From positions 1 through 63,562 of the forward strand of contig CAYXNJ010000010.1 in NCBI GenBank assembly GCA_964466465.1: DNA of 63,562 nt, written 5' to 3'. Below the pieces are notes generated by a model that was not told the origin of the DNA, made no database searches, and worked only from the letters and a program-made list of their open reading frames with translations. Position 1 is the first letter of the stretch, and each line of letters begins with the position of its first letter. This DNA comes from Sulfurospirillum sp964466465. Lineage in GTDB: Bacteria > Campylobacterota > Campylobacteria > Campylobacterales > Sulfurospirillaceae. Positions 1 through 8,228 of this stretch are shown piece after piece. The position numbers and the translations under genes were made by a program.

Positions 1-255
1 AGAAAAAATCCAGCTGCGTTTAATACTAAATTCATCAAAAATCAAACTAATTGAACATTTTTTATCGGTTGCATTATTATTTAAAATGGATTTTATATCG
101 ATATCAGATTGCCCAAGACATAGTTTAATAGCATTTAAAATTGAAGTTTTCCCAAAACCATTTGTACCAATAATGCATGTGATATTATTGAATGAAATGG
201 TGCTAACGCCATTGTACGAAAAAAGATTATTAATAACAATACTAGTTAATTGCAC
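1..255 (-). CDS. dndD: DndD-like ATPase of DNA phosphorothioation system (partial, N-terminus only)
   Basis: Only the first 85 codons are present; the gene runs off the left edge. The translation has an SMC/RecF-type P-loop, GTNGFGKTS at residues 30-38, preceded by a short beta-rich N-terminus, as expected for the AAA/SMC-like ATPase DndD. The start is taken as GTG at 255, because AAAGG lies 8 nt upstream; a second GTG at 264 is in frame. The reading frame overlaps the end of dndC by 14 nt, implying translational coupling. DndD acts with DndC and DndE in phosphorothioate incorporation or in its regulation. The identification rests on the Walker A motif and the dndC neighbour; a generic RecF-like ATPase is the alternative. 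Confidence 0.7.
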   Translation of the reverse strand, partial: MQLTSIVINNLFSYNGVSTISFNNITCIIGTNGFGKTSILNAIKLCLGQSDIDIKSILNNNATDKKCSISLIFDEFSIKRSWIFS

Positions 256-1579
256 GAAATTCACCTTTATAAAAATCAATAACTTTTTTTTCAATATCAT
301 TGACAATAGCATATCTATTTGAGATATTTTTTCTGTAAGCTTCTATTTCATAGATTCTTTCAAAGAGATCGATGTTGAAATTTTCTTCAGCTAAAGCTTC
401 CAAGTCTTCTCGCAGTTCAGTTGTAATGGCTTGATTGGTTAAACGATCAAATTTTTGTGCTATCCGATAAGCATTATTCGATATATCACCATCTTTATTC
501 CAATTTTTTTGGATAAGCATAATTTCATCATCTTTAATAAGTTCTATTTCTTCTTTTGGCTTATAATCAGTAGAATTATTTTTCATTGAATGATAATTAG
601 CATTAACCAGTTTTTCTACCCTCAGTAAATCTTCTAGTAATTCTCTTCGTACTGTAGGTAGAAAAGGACCAGGTCCAGTAGAGCCATCTCTTCTTCGGGT
701 ATCTCTTTTTTCTGGATCATTCCTGTATTGGAACAGTTTTTCCCTATACTCCCAGAGGGGTTGCATCCATTCTTCCCCATTTTTAAGCATACCTTCCATA
801 GAACGATCTTTTTCTACAACCGTGCATACCCAACAACCAAATCTTGTTTTTCCACATGATGGAGATTCAGGATTTAGAGCAATATTACAATCACTCTCAC
901 CACTTCCTTTATCGTATAAACTCATCATGTAAGAATGGTCACCCCATGGGAAAGGATTTTGGCTCAAATATGTCCACACTTCTTCATTTGACCAATACTT
1001 TATAGGTGATAGCACATAAGCATTAGGGATAGAATCATGTACTGAAAGCCCTCTATGATTTAAGACTCGCCCTTCTATTGATGCTGCCCTTGCTTGTGAT
1101 TCATCTGTTCTAACGCCAAGCAACATGAGAATTGATTGATGCTTGTTCACAAGGCCTTTTAGAAATTCTGTTGCAGGATTAATTTTTAATCTTTCTGTAC
1201 ACCATCTAAACGAACTTGTTGGGGCTGGATATCCAAGCCCTAGCATAAGTGTCCAAAATGATTCTTCTAGCTTTGGTTCTAATTTATGACAAGATAGTTT
1301 TAAATCAGTTTCATCTGCAAATTTTTTAATTTGATTTAGTCGGGTATCTGTATAAGCTTCAATAATTGGCATTTCAACTGTTGTATCTGACGATACAACA
1401 TAAACATGTTTATGATCTTTCCCTTCATTGTGTAGCATCTGAATCAATCGAATGACTAAATGTAGGACGGTGGTAGAGTCTTTACCTCCCGAATAAGTAA
1501 CTACCCATGGCCTGTCATCCATAAGATATTGTTCTCTTAGCTGTTCTAGTGTTTGTTGGATTATGTCATCTATCTTCAT
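242..1579 (-). CDS. dndC: DNA phosphorothioation sulfurtransferase DndC
   Basis: This 445-residue protein has a PP-loop ATP-pyrophosphatase motif, SGGKDST, at residues 30-36, as in PAPS reductase-family enzymes. DndC adenylates the DNA backbone and helps deliver sulfur from the desulfurase IscS/DndA to make phosphorothioate linkages. A cysteine cluster downstream (SDCN, then PSC, then C-x6-C-x2-C in CGKTRFGCWVC) fits the iron-sulfur cluster described for DndC. Length matches the family (about 450-530 aa, toward the short end). It is directly followed by dndD on the same strand. No dndB lies just upstream, where it is usually found; a metallophosphoesterase gene sits there after a 203-bp gap. 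The start ATG at 1579 has only a weak ribosome site. Phosphorothioation modules are often horizontally transferred, which fits the transposon setting. Confidence 0.88.
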   Translation of the reverse strand: MKIDDIIQQTLEQLREQYLMDDRPWVVTYSGGKDSTTVLHLVIRLIQMLHNEGKDHKHVYVVSSDTTVEMPIIEAYTDTRLNQIKKFADETDLKLSCHKLEPKLEESFWTLMLGLGYPAPTSSFRWCTERLKINPATEFLKGLVNKHQSILMLLGVRTDESQARAASIEGRVLNHRGLSVHDSIPNAYVLSPIKYWSNEEVWTYLSQNPFPWGDHSYMMSLYDKGSGESDCNIALNPESPSCGKTRFGCWVCTVVEKDRSMEGMLKNGEEWMQPLWEYREKLFQYRNDPEKRDTRRRDGSTGPGPFLPTVRRELLEDLLRVEKLVNANYHSMKNNSTDYKPKEEIELIKDDEIMLIQKNWNKDGDISNNAYRIAQKFDRLTNQAITTELREDLEALAEENFNIDLFERIYEIEAYRKNISNRYAIVNDIEKKVIDFYKGEFRAIN

Positions 1580-1782
1580 AGAAATATCTTATCATTTTAT
1601 CCTTTAAAAAATCGGGTAGTGCAATTGTCAGACGAAGTGATACTGAAACGAATACGATTATTTAGCCCGTAAAATCCAAGGCTTGAAGAAAAGTTCATCA
1701 GTTATGCAGTTATTATAGGAAGATAATTTATTTTTTTAACTTCAAATATCGTGTCATAGCCTTGTGGCTTATATTATGAGTG

Positions 1783-2643
1783 TTATATCTCAATCGTCAG
1801 AATCTTCATCTCCTTAGCTTCCCCTTTATAACCTAACGCATTCGTGATAAAGCGTTTATCATTGCGTGTATAGTCATACGAGGTATGATTATGTCCATAT
1901 ATCCAAAGATTGGCACGCATTGTTTGAATGAGTTCTTCTGCATTAAAACAAAAAAATGACGTTGTTGGATTCTTTTCCCAACCTGGTGTTTGATGTTTCA
2001 TCTCAATGCTTGGATTGTAATGACTAATCATAACATCACAGTGTTGATGAATACTTTCTAACTTGGCATATTCTTCTTTATAGAGTTCGTCGAAATAGTC
2101 AATCTTTATATGTTTCTTATCATTGATGGCATCACCCCAAAGATCTTGTAAGAAAGCTTCAATATCGCCATAGTAATAGGCTAAGGCTTGCATGGCTTTA
2201 AGAGAGTGGAGGTTTCTTTGAACATATGCACTGTTGTACCAACCCATAGCACCACCAAAGGTGATTCTCTCAAATGTAACTGTTGTGCCATCCAATACAA
2301 TAAAACCATTGTTTCTATACGCTTCTTTGGCAGCTTCTGCTTTTTGAATGCCACCTTTTGTATAGGTGGTGATGTATTCATGTCCAATGAGATAATAGTC
2401 ATGATTGCCTAAAACCAGAATAATCTCTTGATAAAAGGCTTCTTTGAGATATTTGAGTATATGAACATTTTGTTCAATACTGTGTCCAATATCTCCTGCT
2501 AGGATTAAATAATCCCCTTTGGGTTTAAATGTACGCCAAAAACCAACCACTGCATCTTTGGAAGGAAAGAAGGTAGGGCTTTGTGTACGAGGGTAGCCAA
2601 ACCAGCTATCAAAATGGGTGTCGCTGAGAATATCAATTTTCAT
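1783..2643 (-). CDS. Calcineurin-like metallophosphoesterase (cargo, copy 2 of 2)
   Basis: The 286-residue protein shows the ordered metal-binding motifs of the calcineurin-like phosphoesterase fold: SDTHFD near the N-terminus (DxH), AGDIGH around residue 50 (GD), LGNHDY around 80 (GNHD), SHYNP around 207 and GHNH near 250. These bind two metal ions and hydrolyse phosphomono- or phosphodiesters. No signal peptide is visible, so it is probably cytoplasmic. It lies 27 nt after a second metallophosphoesterase gene on the same strand, and the two probably form an operon. The substrate cannot be told from the sequence. AAGGAA upstream of ATG 2643 supports this start. Its place between a TnsE-like gene and dndCD marks it as transposon cargo, perhaps a nucleic-acid phosphoesterase or defence component. 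Confidence 0.8.
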   Translation of the reverse strand: MKIDILSDTHFDSWFGYPRTQSPTFFPSKDAVVGFWRTFKPKGDYLILAGDIGHSIEQNVHILKYLKEAFYQEIILVLGNHDYYLIGHEYITTYTKGGIQKAEAAKEAYRNNGFIVLDGTTVTFERITFGGAMGWYNSAYVQRNLHSLKAMQALAYYYGDIEAFLQDLWGDAINDKKHIKIDYFDELYKEEYAKLESIHQHCDVMISHYNPSIEMKHQTPGWEKNPTTSFFCFNAEELIQTMRANLWIYGHNHTSYDYTRNDKRFITNALGYKGEAKEMKILTIEI

Positions 2644-2670
2644 GAGAAAAGATTTCCTTATTTAAACACT

Positions 2671-3285
2671 CTAGCAGAGCTTTAAAGGCATAAACCGTGT
2701 GTGTTCTACACCAACATTCACACAACGCTTATCTTCGTTGATTTTAGAGTGAATATGCCCATGATAGTTTAAATCACAGTGGCACCAATCAAACAATGTT
2801 TCTAAAACTGCTTTTCGCTCATTCTCAATCTCTTTTGCATACACATCATGATAAAAGCAAGGGTAATGAGAGAATAAGATGCGTTTACCTTGAAAGTCTT
2901 GAATCCAACAAATGCAAAAAGACAAAAGTTCTTGCGAGAACGTATCGTGCAAACGCTGTTCAATCACTTGTTTTTCTTCCAAAGGGATATCAAGTACAAT
3001 TGAATCAATCACTCTAGTAAAGCCATGTTCTTTTAAAAAGGCACTGCTTTTTTTAAAATCATGATTGCCTTTTAAGAGGGTAATCTTTCCTTTAAGCACT
3101 TTGGCATAATCCCAGCCTTTGGACTTAAAAGCAAAATCACCTAAGTGCCAGACTTCATCTTCTTCACTAACAACACTGTTCCATAAATCAATCATCATTT
3201 CATCATCAATACTTTCACGTAAGGGTTCATAGAGTTTAATATTGTCATGACCAAAATGGGTATCTGCAATAATGAATAATGACAC
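2671..3285 (-). CDS. Calcineurin-like metallophosphoesterase (cargo, copy 1 of 2)
   Basis: This 204-residue protein starts at GTG 3285 with AAAGG seven nt upstream. The metallophosphoesterase motifs are clear: ADTHFGH (DxH), HLGDFAF (GD), LKGNHD (GNHD), FSHYP and YHGHIH (GHxH). This compact type resembles the small phosphoesterases often found in phages and mobile elements. It differs in length and sequence from the neighbouring 286-residue enzyme, so the pair is not a recent duplication. The two genes are 27 nt apart and probably co-transcribed. The substrate is unknown. Confidence 0.8.
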   Translation of the reverse strand: MSLFIIADTHFGHDNIKLYEPLRESIDDEMMIDLWNSVVSEEDEVWHLGDFAFKSKGWDYAKVLKGKITLLKGNHDFKKSSAFLKEHGFTRVIDSIVLDIPLEEKQVIEQRLHDTFSQELLSFCICWIQDFQGKRILFSHYPCFYHDVYAKEIENERKAVLETLFDWCHCDLNYHGHIHSKINEDKRCVNVGVEHTRFMPLKLC

Positions 3286-3427
3286 AAAGTGACCTTTAAA
3301 ATAAACGAGATGAATTAGCAGTTATTGTAACGAGGATATGATGAGTGGAAGATTAACTTTAAAAAACTAAGGGACATCATAGAATTTGTAACTTTTTTAA
3401 GAAATTATACTAGATATAAATGTAACT

Positions 3428-3739
3428 TTATTCAGAGCATTTTTTAAAAGTTACTTCATAGCATTCTTTGAAATCATGACAATACGAGCCATATTTCTTA
3501 ATTAAGTGGTCTATATTCTTATTTGCTGGTATTTTATCAATCTTCAAGCATTTAGAAATTATAGAGCAGAGGGCTGATTTATCACTCATATCATGATCTT
3601 CAATTTTACAATAAGAGTTGTTTATGCATCTTTTGCAATTAATTTCATATGCTATATTAGCGTCCATTTGGCATCTTAAAATAGCAGATGGTATATTCAA
3701 ATCTTCATAATAAGGGCTGCAAACATAGAGGCGAGACAA
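3428..3739 (-). CDS. Unknown cysteine-rich small protein
   Basis: I do not recognise this 103-residue protein. It has about eleven cysteines, including CKRCINNSYC in the middle, CSIISKC, and a C-terminal CHDFKEC...KKCSE. This suggests zinc or metal binding or a disulfide-rich fold; no signal peptide is seen. Translation probably starts at TTG 3739, with AAAGAG a few nt upstream, 11 nt after the stop of the preceding gene, so the two genes are likely coupled. It is part of the presumed transposon cargo. Confidence 0.55.
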   Translation of the reverse strand: MSRLYVCSPYYEDLNIPSAILRCQMDANIAYEINCKRCINNSYCKIEDHDMSDKSALCSIISKCLKIDKIPANKNIDHLIKKYGSYCHDFKECYEVTFKKCSE

Positions 3740-3750
3740 ATAAACTCTTT

Positions 3751-4275
3751 TTATTTAGAATAAATGGCGGTTTTTATTTCTTGAGCAAAAATTTGGTCAA
3801 TTTCCAATAGAAATGCTCTCAAATCTTTATTATCCTGCGCTACTTCTAAGTTGTTATCATATGCTAATCCAAAATCTTTATCATTAGCATGATAAGGTTC
3901 GAACCAAACATAATTTCTATTACCACTTAGTTCTACCAGGTTAATATGCTCTGTCAACATTATTGGGACTGATTCGAATTTTAAAAATTCTGTAGTATTT
4001 GCATCCAAAAAATCTTTGTTCTCACAGTATCCTGTTAAAGTAATTGGGAACTGATCATAATTGAATTTTTTGAGATATGCAACACTTTCTTCAATTTTTT
4101 CTGCAATTAAATGGAATTGTTTAACTTCTGACATGGGGATTTCTAGGCGTTCTAGCTTTTCACGCAAAGTGGCCATTGGAGTAGGAACTGTGTCACTAAA
4201 TATAGCGCTAGAGTCATTTCTGGCTCCAATATCTCTTAATTTTTTTCCAACTAAAAGATAAGATGTAATACGCAT
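3751..4275 (-). CDS. Unknown protein, cargo of the transposon
   Basis: This 174-residue protein has no motif I recognise. It begins MRITSYLLVGKKL, has a probable helical or coiled segment around residues 35-75 (REKLERLEIPMSEVKQ), and an acidic C-terminal half. The start is placed at ATG 4275, not at the longer frame beginning at 4320, because AAGGAG lies 9 nt upstream of 4275. The cysteine-rich gene follows after 11 nt in the same direction, so this looks like a two-gene unit. No membrane segment or signal peptide is visible. Confidence 0.6.
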   Translation of the reverse strand: MRITSYLLVGKKLRDIGARNDSSAIFSDTVPTPMATLREKLERLEIPMSEVKQFHLIAEKIEESVAYLKKFNYDQFPITLTGYCENKDFLDANTTEFLKFESVPIMLTEHINLVELSGNRNYVWFEPYHANDKDFGLAYDNNLEVAQDNKDLRAFLLEIDQIFAQEIKTAIYSK

Positions 4276-4518
4276 TATATTTATGCTCTCCTTGTAATAT
4301 ATGAAACTTATTGATAGCATATCTTAGCATAATTTATTTCCAAAATACTTAAATGCGTATTTTGAATTTGTAATTTTAAAAAAAATAGTGTATGAGGGAG
4401 GGTTCTTAATTCTTGAAAGCAGATATTCGATATTAATAATTTAGAATGAGAATTTATATATTTGAAGTCAAAGTTCAAGATTTTCTAAAAAGATATTCAC
4501 AATGTATCCTTGTATTTA

Positions 4519-6210
4519 TCAAAGCTTACTGAGGACGCCTACTACCCATTTCGTTTTATCTGCGTCCGTTAGATTGAGATTTTTTTCATGATTTTTTGTT
4601 TTAAATTTCAATCCATTTGTCCCAGAATAAAGCTCTTTCATTTGATTTATAGTCATGTCTTCATTCACAAAATGATGCAATAATCTATCAAAGATTTCTT
4701 GTCCAAAGGGTTTTTCTGAAGAAATCACCCACGTGCTTGTTGGTGCATTGTTTTCTAACTCTAACAAGCCAACATATTTTGATTTATAGTGGAAGAGTGC
4801 GGTGATATATTGACGTGCTTTTCCTAATAACATACATTTTGGATTGACTCGGCTATCTTCTTTGTAGACTAAAGCCATTGCTTGCACATTGTTCGTTATT
4901 AAGTTTTGAATCATACTTTGAGTACGCATGTAGGCAATGTATTGATTAAATTCAGCAAAATTGTCTGTAGGTTCAGTGGTTTTTATAAATTCCTCTCCTT
5001 TTGTAGAAACTCGTGTTTTGCGAATTTTTTTCTTTTTCCCTTCTTCTGATGCATTGAGGCTTTGATCAGTTGGTTCGCCTTCTATGATTTCTTCTATAAT
5101 TTTTAATTTGGCAATTAAAACTTCCCTTTCAATTTTATCAGTTGACATTTCAACATTCATCAAACTGCTGCACTTTTTTTTTCTTTTAGCAGTAATGGAA
5201 CGTTGTTTATATTTTTTATTTCCATCTTCTGGTTCTAAACGATCGGTTGTATCTGCGGGTACATCAACAGGCATGGTTGGAACATTGTCTAAGTCTGTGG
5301 CGTCTGGTTTATATGTATCTTCGTAATAATAAGTAGTAAATTTTGAAAAACCGATGGGTGAAGTGTCATCTGTAATTTCATGGACGTAGTGGTAATGTTG
5401 CCCTTCATAATAAAAAAAGGAAACTCTTGTAGAAATGAGAAACTTGCCTTTATAGGGGAATTTAGCTTTAATAGGAATTGTAGTAACTTCACTTTTCGGA
5501 TTTTTATCCAGAAATGTTTTGATATAGGTATTAAGAAAAGTGCCCATACTATCAAATGCCTCAATGGCATCTTCTTGGCATAAGAAACGATGTATAAAAG
5601 GTGCATCTTGGTCGGAAACATAATGTGGAAGAATGATAGATGCATCTTGAGGGTTATCATCATAACTAAGATATAAATTATTTAAGTCACATCGAAATGT
5701 TGCTTCTCTAAGCAACGTAGAACAATAGTAATAATATATGGCAATCGCATAATGTGGGATAATCAGATGAATAGCACCAAGTTTGATATGATAACAACTA
5801 ATCTTTTTTGCATCATCTAAATATGGTTGATAATGCCAGCCTAAAAGCTGGCCAATGAGTGGTTTCTCAAGTATATCACCAAGTTTAACATTATAGGAGT
5901 CGTTTGCTAGTTGAGGCTCAATGGGGTAATCATTTTCTTCAATAAATATATTTTTTTTGGATTTTCGTTCTTTCTCAAGTTTGCCCGCTTTATAAGCTTG
6001 ATGAAATTTGTAATGCGTAAAAAAAATCTCAGGTGACATAGGTACGTGAAATAAAGAATTCTTTGTAATATTTTTAACCACTACATTAAAACAGCTATTG
6101 CCTATATTTTCTTTTAGGTCAGGTTTGAGATTGATGGGCATTAAAAACATAAAAGAATCATTCGGTTCATCCATCATAAAATGCGGAATAATTCTTTTAG
6201 TTTTCCCCAT
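4519..6210 (-). CDS. tnsE: TnsE-like transposition targeting protein
   Basis: The 563-residue protein resembles Tn7 TnsE (538 aa) in length and layout. I see a similar central segment (KLGAIHLIIPHYAIAIYYYY, followed by a strand ending IILPHY), a lysine/glutamate-rich linker at about 290-400, and a C-terminal domain. In that domain, RQYITALFHYKSKYVGLLEL aligns by eye with the TnsE segment ending in FVLLEVD, and both proteins end with a short LYGxxxGxx then a hydrophobic helix. TnsE directs Tn7 into replicating DNA, such as conjugating plasmids, through processivity-clamp and 3'-recessed-end contacts. The gene starts 13 nt inside the innermost end repeat and reads inward. In Tn7 itself tnsE is the last tns gene, so its place right at the end is unusual. 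The similarity was judged by eye from memory of the family, so remote homology is likely but unproven. Confidence 0.68.
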   Translation of the reverse strand: MGKTKRIIPHFMMDEPNDSFMFLMPINLKPDLKENIGNSCFNVVVKNITKNSLFHVPMSPEIFFTHYKFHQAYKAGKLEKERKSKKNIFIEENDYPIEPQLANDSYNVKLGDILEKPLIGQLLGWHYQPYLDDAKKISCYHIKLGAIHLIIPHYAIAIYYYYCSTLLREATFRCDLNNLYLSYDDNPQDASIILPHYVSDQDAPFIHRFLCQEDAIEAFDSMGTFLNTYIKTFLDKNPKSEVTTIPIKAKFPYKGKFLISTRVSFFYYEGQHYHYVHEITDDTSPIGFSKFTTYYYEDTYKPDATDLDNVPTMPVDVPADTTDRLEPEDGNKKYKQRSITAKRKKKCSSLMNVEMSTDKIEREVLIAKLKIIEEIIEGEPTDQSLNASEEGKKKKIRKTRVSTKGEEFIKTTEPTDNFAEFNQYIAYMRTQSMIQNLITNNVQAMALVYKEDSRVNPKCMLLGKARQYITALFHYKSKYVGLLELENNAPTSTWVISSEKPFGQEIFDRLLHHFVNEDMTINQMKELYSGTNGLKFKTKNHEKNLNLTDADKTKWVVGVLSKL

Positions 6211-6223
6211 GTTTCACAAGTCC

Positions 6224-6291
6224 ATTCTCAAACTTTATTACGTTTATTCTCAAACTTTGTTGGTCATTCTCAAACTTTATTTCTTTTTACA
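6224..6291 (-). repeat. Transposon end with three TnsB-type binding repeats
   Basis: Three copies of ATTCTCAAACTTT lie at 6224-6236, 6246-6258 and 6266-6278, spaced 22 and 20 bp, so they fall on the same helical face. On the minus strand each reads AAAGTTTGAGAAT; two are preceded by AT and one by AC, close to the Tn7 TnsB consensus. The outermost repeat is followed by a short A/T tract and TGT (6291-6289), the expected terminal trinucleotide. A 5-bp target duplication, if present, would begin with AAATA at 6292-6296. The stop codon of mnmG lies at the edge of the outer repeat. Confidence 0.7.
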
Positions 6292-8145
6292 AAATATTTT
6301 AATATAAACGTGCAAAATATCCAGTGCTGCTGGTGTGATGCCGCTAATTTCACTGGCTGCAAAAAGTGTTGGTGGGTTAAAACGTTGCAATTTTTCGACC
6401 ACTTCGTTGCTAAGCCCTGAAATAGAGCTAAAATCCATCATTAGAGGGATTTTGACATCTATCATCTCTTTCATGGTATCAATTTGCTCTTTTTGTTTTT
6501 CAATATAATTTTTATACTTCGCTTCAATTAAAATCTGCTCTTTCGCCTCTTCACTAAATGCACTTACAATAGGGGCAAGCTTTTCTAATTTTTCTACCGT
6601 GAAGTCAGAACGAGCGACAATTTTTTGAAGCGTGACTTTATCGGTAATCTTATCTTCCCCAATACTTGCTAGGAAAGCATTGTTTTCATTAGAAGGCGTG
6701 AGGGTCGTCTCTTCTAAATAGGCTAATCCTTCTTTCATTTGCATCTGTTTCTTGACGACACGCTCATGTGTTTGTTCATCAATGAGACCAATTTTATACC
6801 CATAAGGAGTAAGCCTCAAATCGGCATTGTCTTCACGTAAAAGCAGACGATACTCAGCACGACTTGTAAACATACGATAAGGCTCTTTCGTTCCTTTTGT
6901 GACTAAGTCGTCAATAAGAACACCAATATAGGCTTCATCACGTCTTAAGATAAGTGGTTCTTCATCCCTTAAACTTAACGATGCGTTGATACCAGCCATC
7001 AAGCCTTGTGCGGCAGCTTCTTCATATCCTGTGGTTCCATTGATTTGTCCTGCACAGTAAAGACCTGAAACCTTTTTGGTTTCCAGTGTGTGTTTGAGTT
7101 CAGTTGGGTCAACATAATCGTACTCAATAGCATAACCAAAGCGCACAATCTTTGCATTTTCCATTCCCTCAACGGAGTGAATCATGTTTAATTGTGTATC
7201 CGTAGGTAGGGATGTGCTAAAGCCGTTGATGTAATACTCCGTTGCTTCACGTGTTTGTGGTTCTACGAAAAGATGGTGACGTTCTTTATCACGGAAACGG
7301 TTGATTTTATCTTCGATGCTTGGGCAATAACGTGGTCCTATACCATTGATTTGTCCTGTAAAAAGGGGTGCTCGATGAAAATTGCTCTCAATAATCGTAT
7401 GTGTCTCTTCATTTGTATAAGCAATATAACACGGAAGCTGGAAAGGGTTAAACGTTGCTCGGTCGGTTCTAAAACTAAAAGGAAGCGGGTTTTCATCACC
7501 AGGTTGGAGTTCCATTTTTGAAAAATCAATGGTTTTCGCATCAATACGAGCACACGTACCCGTCTTTAGGCGCCCCATCGTGATACCTAATGATTTGATA
7601 GAATCAGAGAGCTTGATAGAAGGAAACTCCCCCACACGACCTGATTCATGGGTGTATTCGCCGATGTGAATAAGACCTTTTAAAAATGTTCCAGTTGTAA
7701 TAATAATTTTTTGAGCATGATAGTGGTTGCCCATAGCGGTAATAACACCTGTAACTTTACCATCTTGTGTGATAATTTCTTCAGCAACTTCTTGTGCGAC
7801 ACTGAGATTTTCAGTGTTTAAAACAACAGTACGCATGTAGATGCGGTATCTGTCCATATCGATTTGCGCGCGGCTACCACGAACTGCTGGGCCTTTAGAG
7901 AGGTTAAGTGTTCTAAATTGAATGCCTGCAGCATCGGTTGCAAGCGCCATTTGTCCGCCAAGAGCATCGAGTTCTTTTACCAAGTGTCCTTTTGCAAGTC
8001 CGCCAATAGCTGGATTACAGCTAGCTGCTCCAATTTGCTCCGCTAAAATCGAGATCAGAAGGGTTTTATGCCCAAGTCTTGCGGACGCTAAAGATGCTTC
8101 AATACCTGCGTGTCCACCACCAATTACAATCACGTCATATTTCAT
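6277..8145 (-). CDS. mnmG: tRNA uridine-5-carboxymethylaminomethyl modification enzyme MnmG (GidA)
   Basis: The FAD-binding protein MnmG works with MnmE to add the cmnm5 group to wobble uridine 34 of several tRNAs. The 622-residue product starts MKYDVIVIGGGHAG, a Rossmann FAD motif, and has family blocks such as SCNPAIGG, GLYCAGQINGTTGYEEAA and MFTSRAEYRLLLREDNAD. The start is set at ATG 8145 because AAGG lies about 9-10 nt upstream; ATG 8154 leaves no room for it. The last four residues (CKKK) and the stop codon are encoded by the presumed transposon end, so the natural C-terminus has probably been altered by a few residues. All catalytic regions are intact. Confidence 0.97.
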   Translation of the reverse strand: MKYDVIVIGGGHAGIEASLASARLGHKTLLISILAEQIGAASCNPAIGGLAKGHLVKELDALGGQMALATDAAGIQFRTLNLSKGPAVRGSRAQIDMDRYRIYMRTVVLNTENLSVAQEVAEEIITQDGKVTGVITAMGNHYHAQKIIITTGTFLKGLIHIGEYTHESGRVGEFPSIKLSDSIKSLGITMGRLKTGTCARIDAKTIDFSKMELQPGDENPLPFSFRTDRATFNPFQLPCYIAYTNEETHTIIESNFHRAPLFTGQINGIGPRYCPSIEDKINRFRDKERHHLFVEPQTREATEYYINGFSTSLPTDTQLNMIHSVEGMENAKIVRFGYAIEYDYVDPTELKHTLETKKVSGLYCAGQINGTTGYEEAAAQGLMAGINASLSLRDEEPLILRRDEAYIGVLIDDLVTKGTKEPYRMFTSRAEYRLLLREDNADLRLTPYGYKIGLIDEQTHERVVKKQMQMKEGLAYLEETTLTPSNENNAFLASIGEDKITDKVTLQKIVARSDFTVEKLEKLAPIVSAFSEEAKEQILIEAKYKNYIEKQKEQIDTMKEMIDVKIPLMMDFSSISGLSNEVVEKLQRFNPPTLFAASEISGITPAALDILHVYIKIFCKKK

Positions 8146-8181
8146 AATACTCATACCTTCATTTCATACATAATTCCAATC

Positions 8182-8187
8182 ATTATA
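8182..8187 (-). promoter_or_regulatory. Predicted -10 box of mnmG
   Basis: The minus strand reads TATAAT here, about 37 nt upstream of the chosen mnmG start. As in other Campylobacterota, no clear -35 hexamer is evident. Confidence 0.5.
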
Positions 8188-8228
8188 CTATTAATTGACT
8201 GTAGAGTAGATTGAGAAAATAAAACTAA

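Larger units (their letters stand above)
1..6291. mobile_element. Tn7-like transposon, one end plus cargo (other end outside window)
   Basis: The right boundary is defined by three direct copies of ATTCTCAAACTTT (6224, 6246, 6266) and by ACA at 6289-6291, which reads TGT on the minus strand. Tn7 ends also start with TGT and carry repeated TnsB sites of the form ATAAAGTnTnAnAnT; here the minus strand reads ATAAAGTTTGAGAAT. The first gene inside the end encodes a TnsE-like protein. The interior carries accessory genes, including DNA phosphorothioation genes. The left end, the target duplication partner and tnsABCD are not in the window, so completeness is unknown. The mobile-element call is inference from end structure plus TnsE. 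Confidence 0.65.

Noticed and set aside
86..322. Rightward open frame at the left edge
   Set aside because: It lies antisense to dndD and dndC, which have clear motifs, and has no family features.
6224..6278. The three short direct repeats as a CRISPR array
   Set aside because: The spacing is only 7-9 nt between 13-nt units and lies at a transposon end; there are no 25-40 nt spacers or cas genes.
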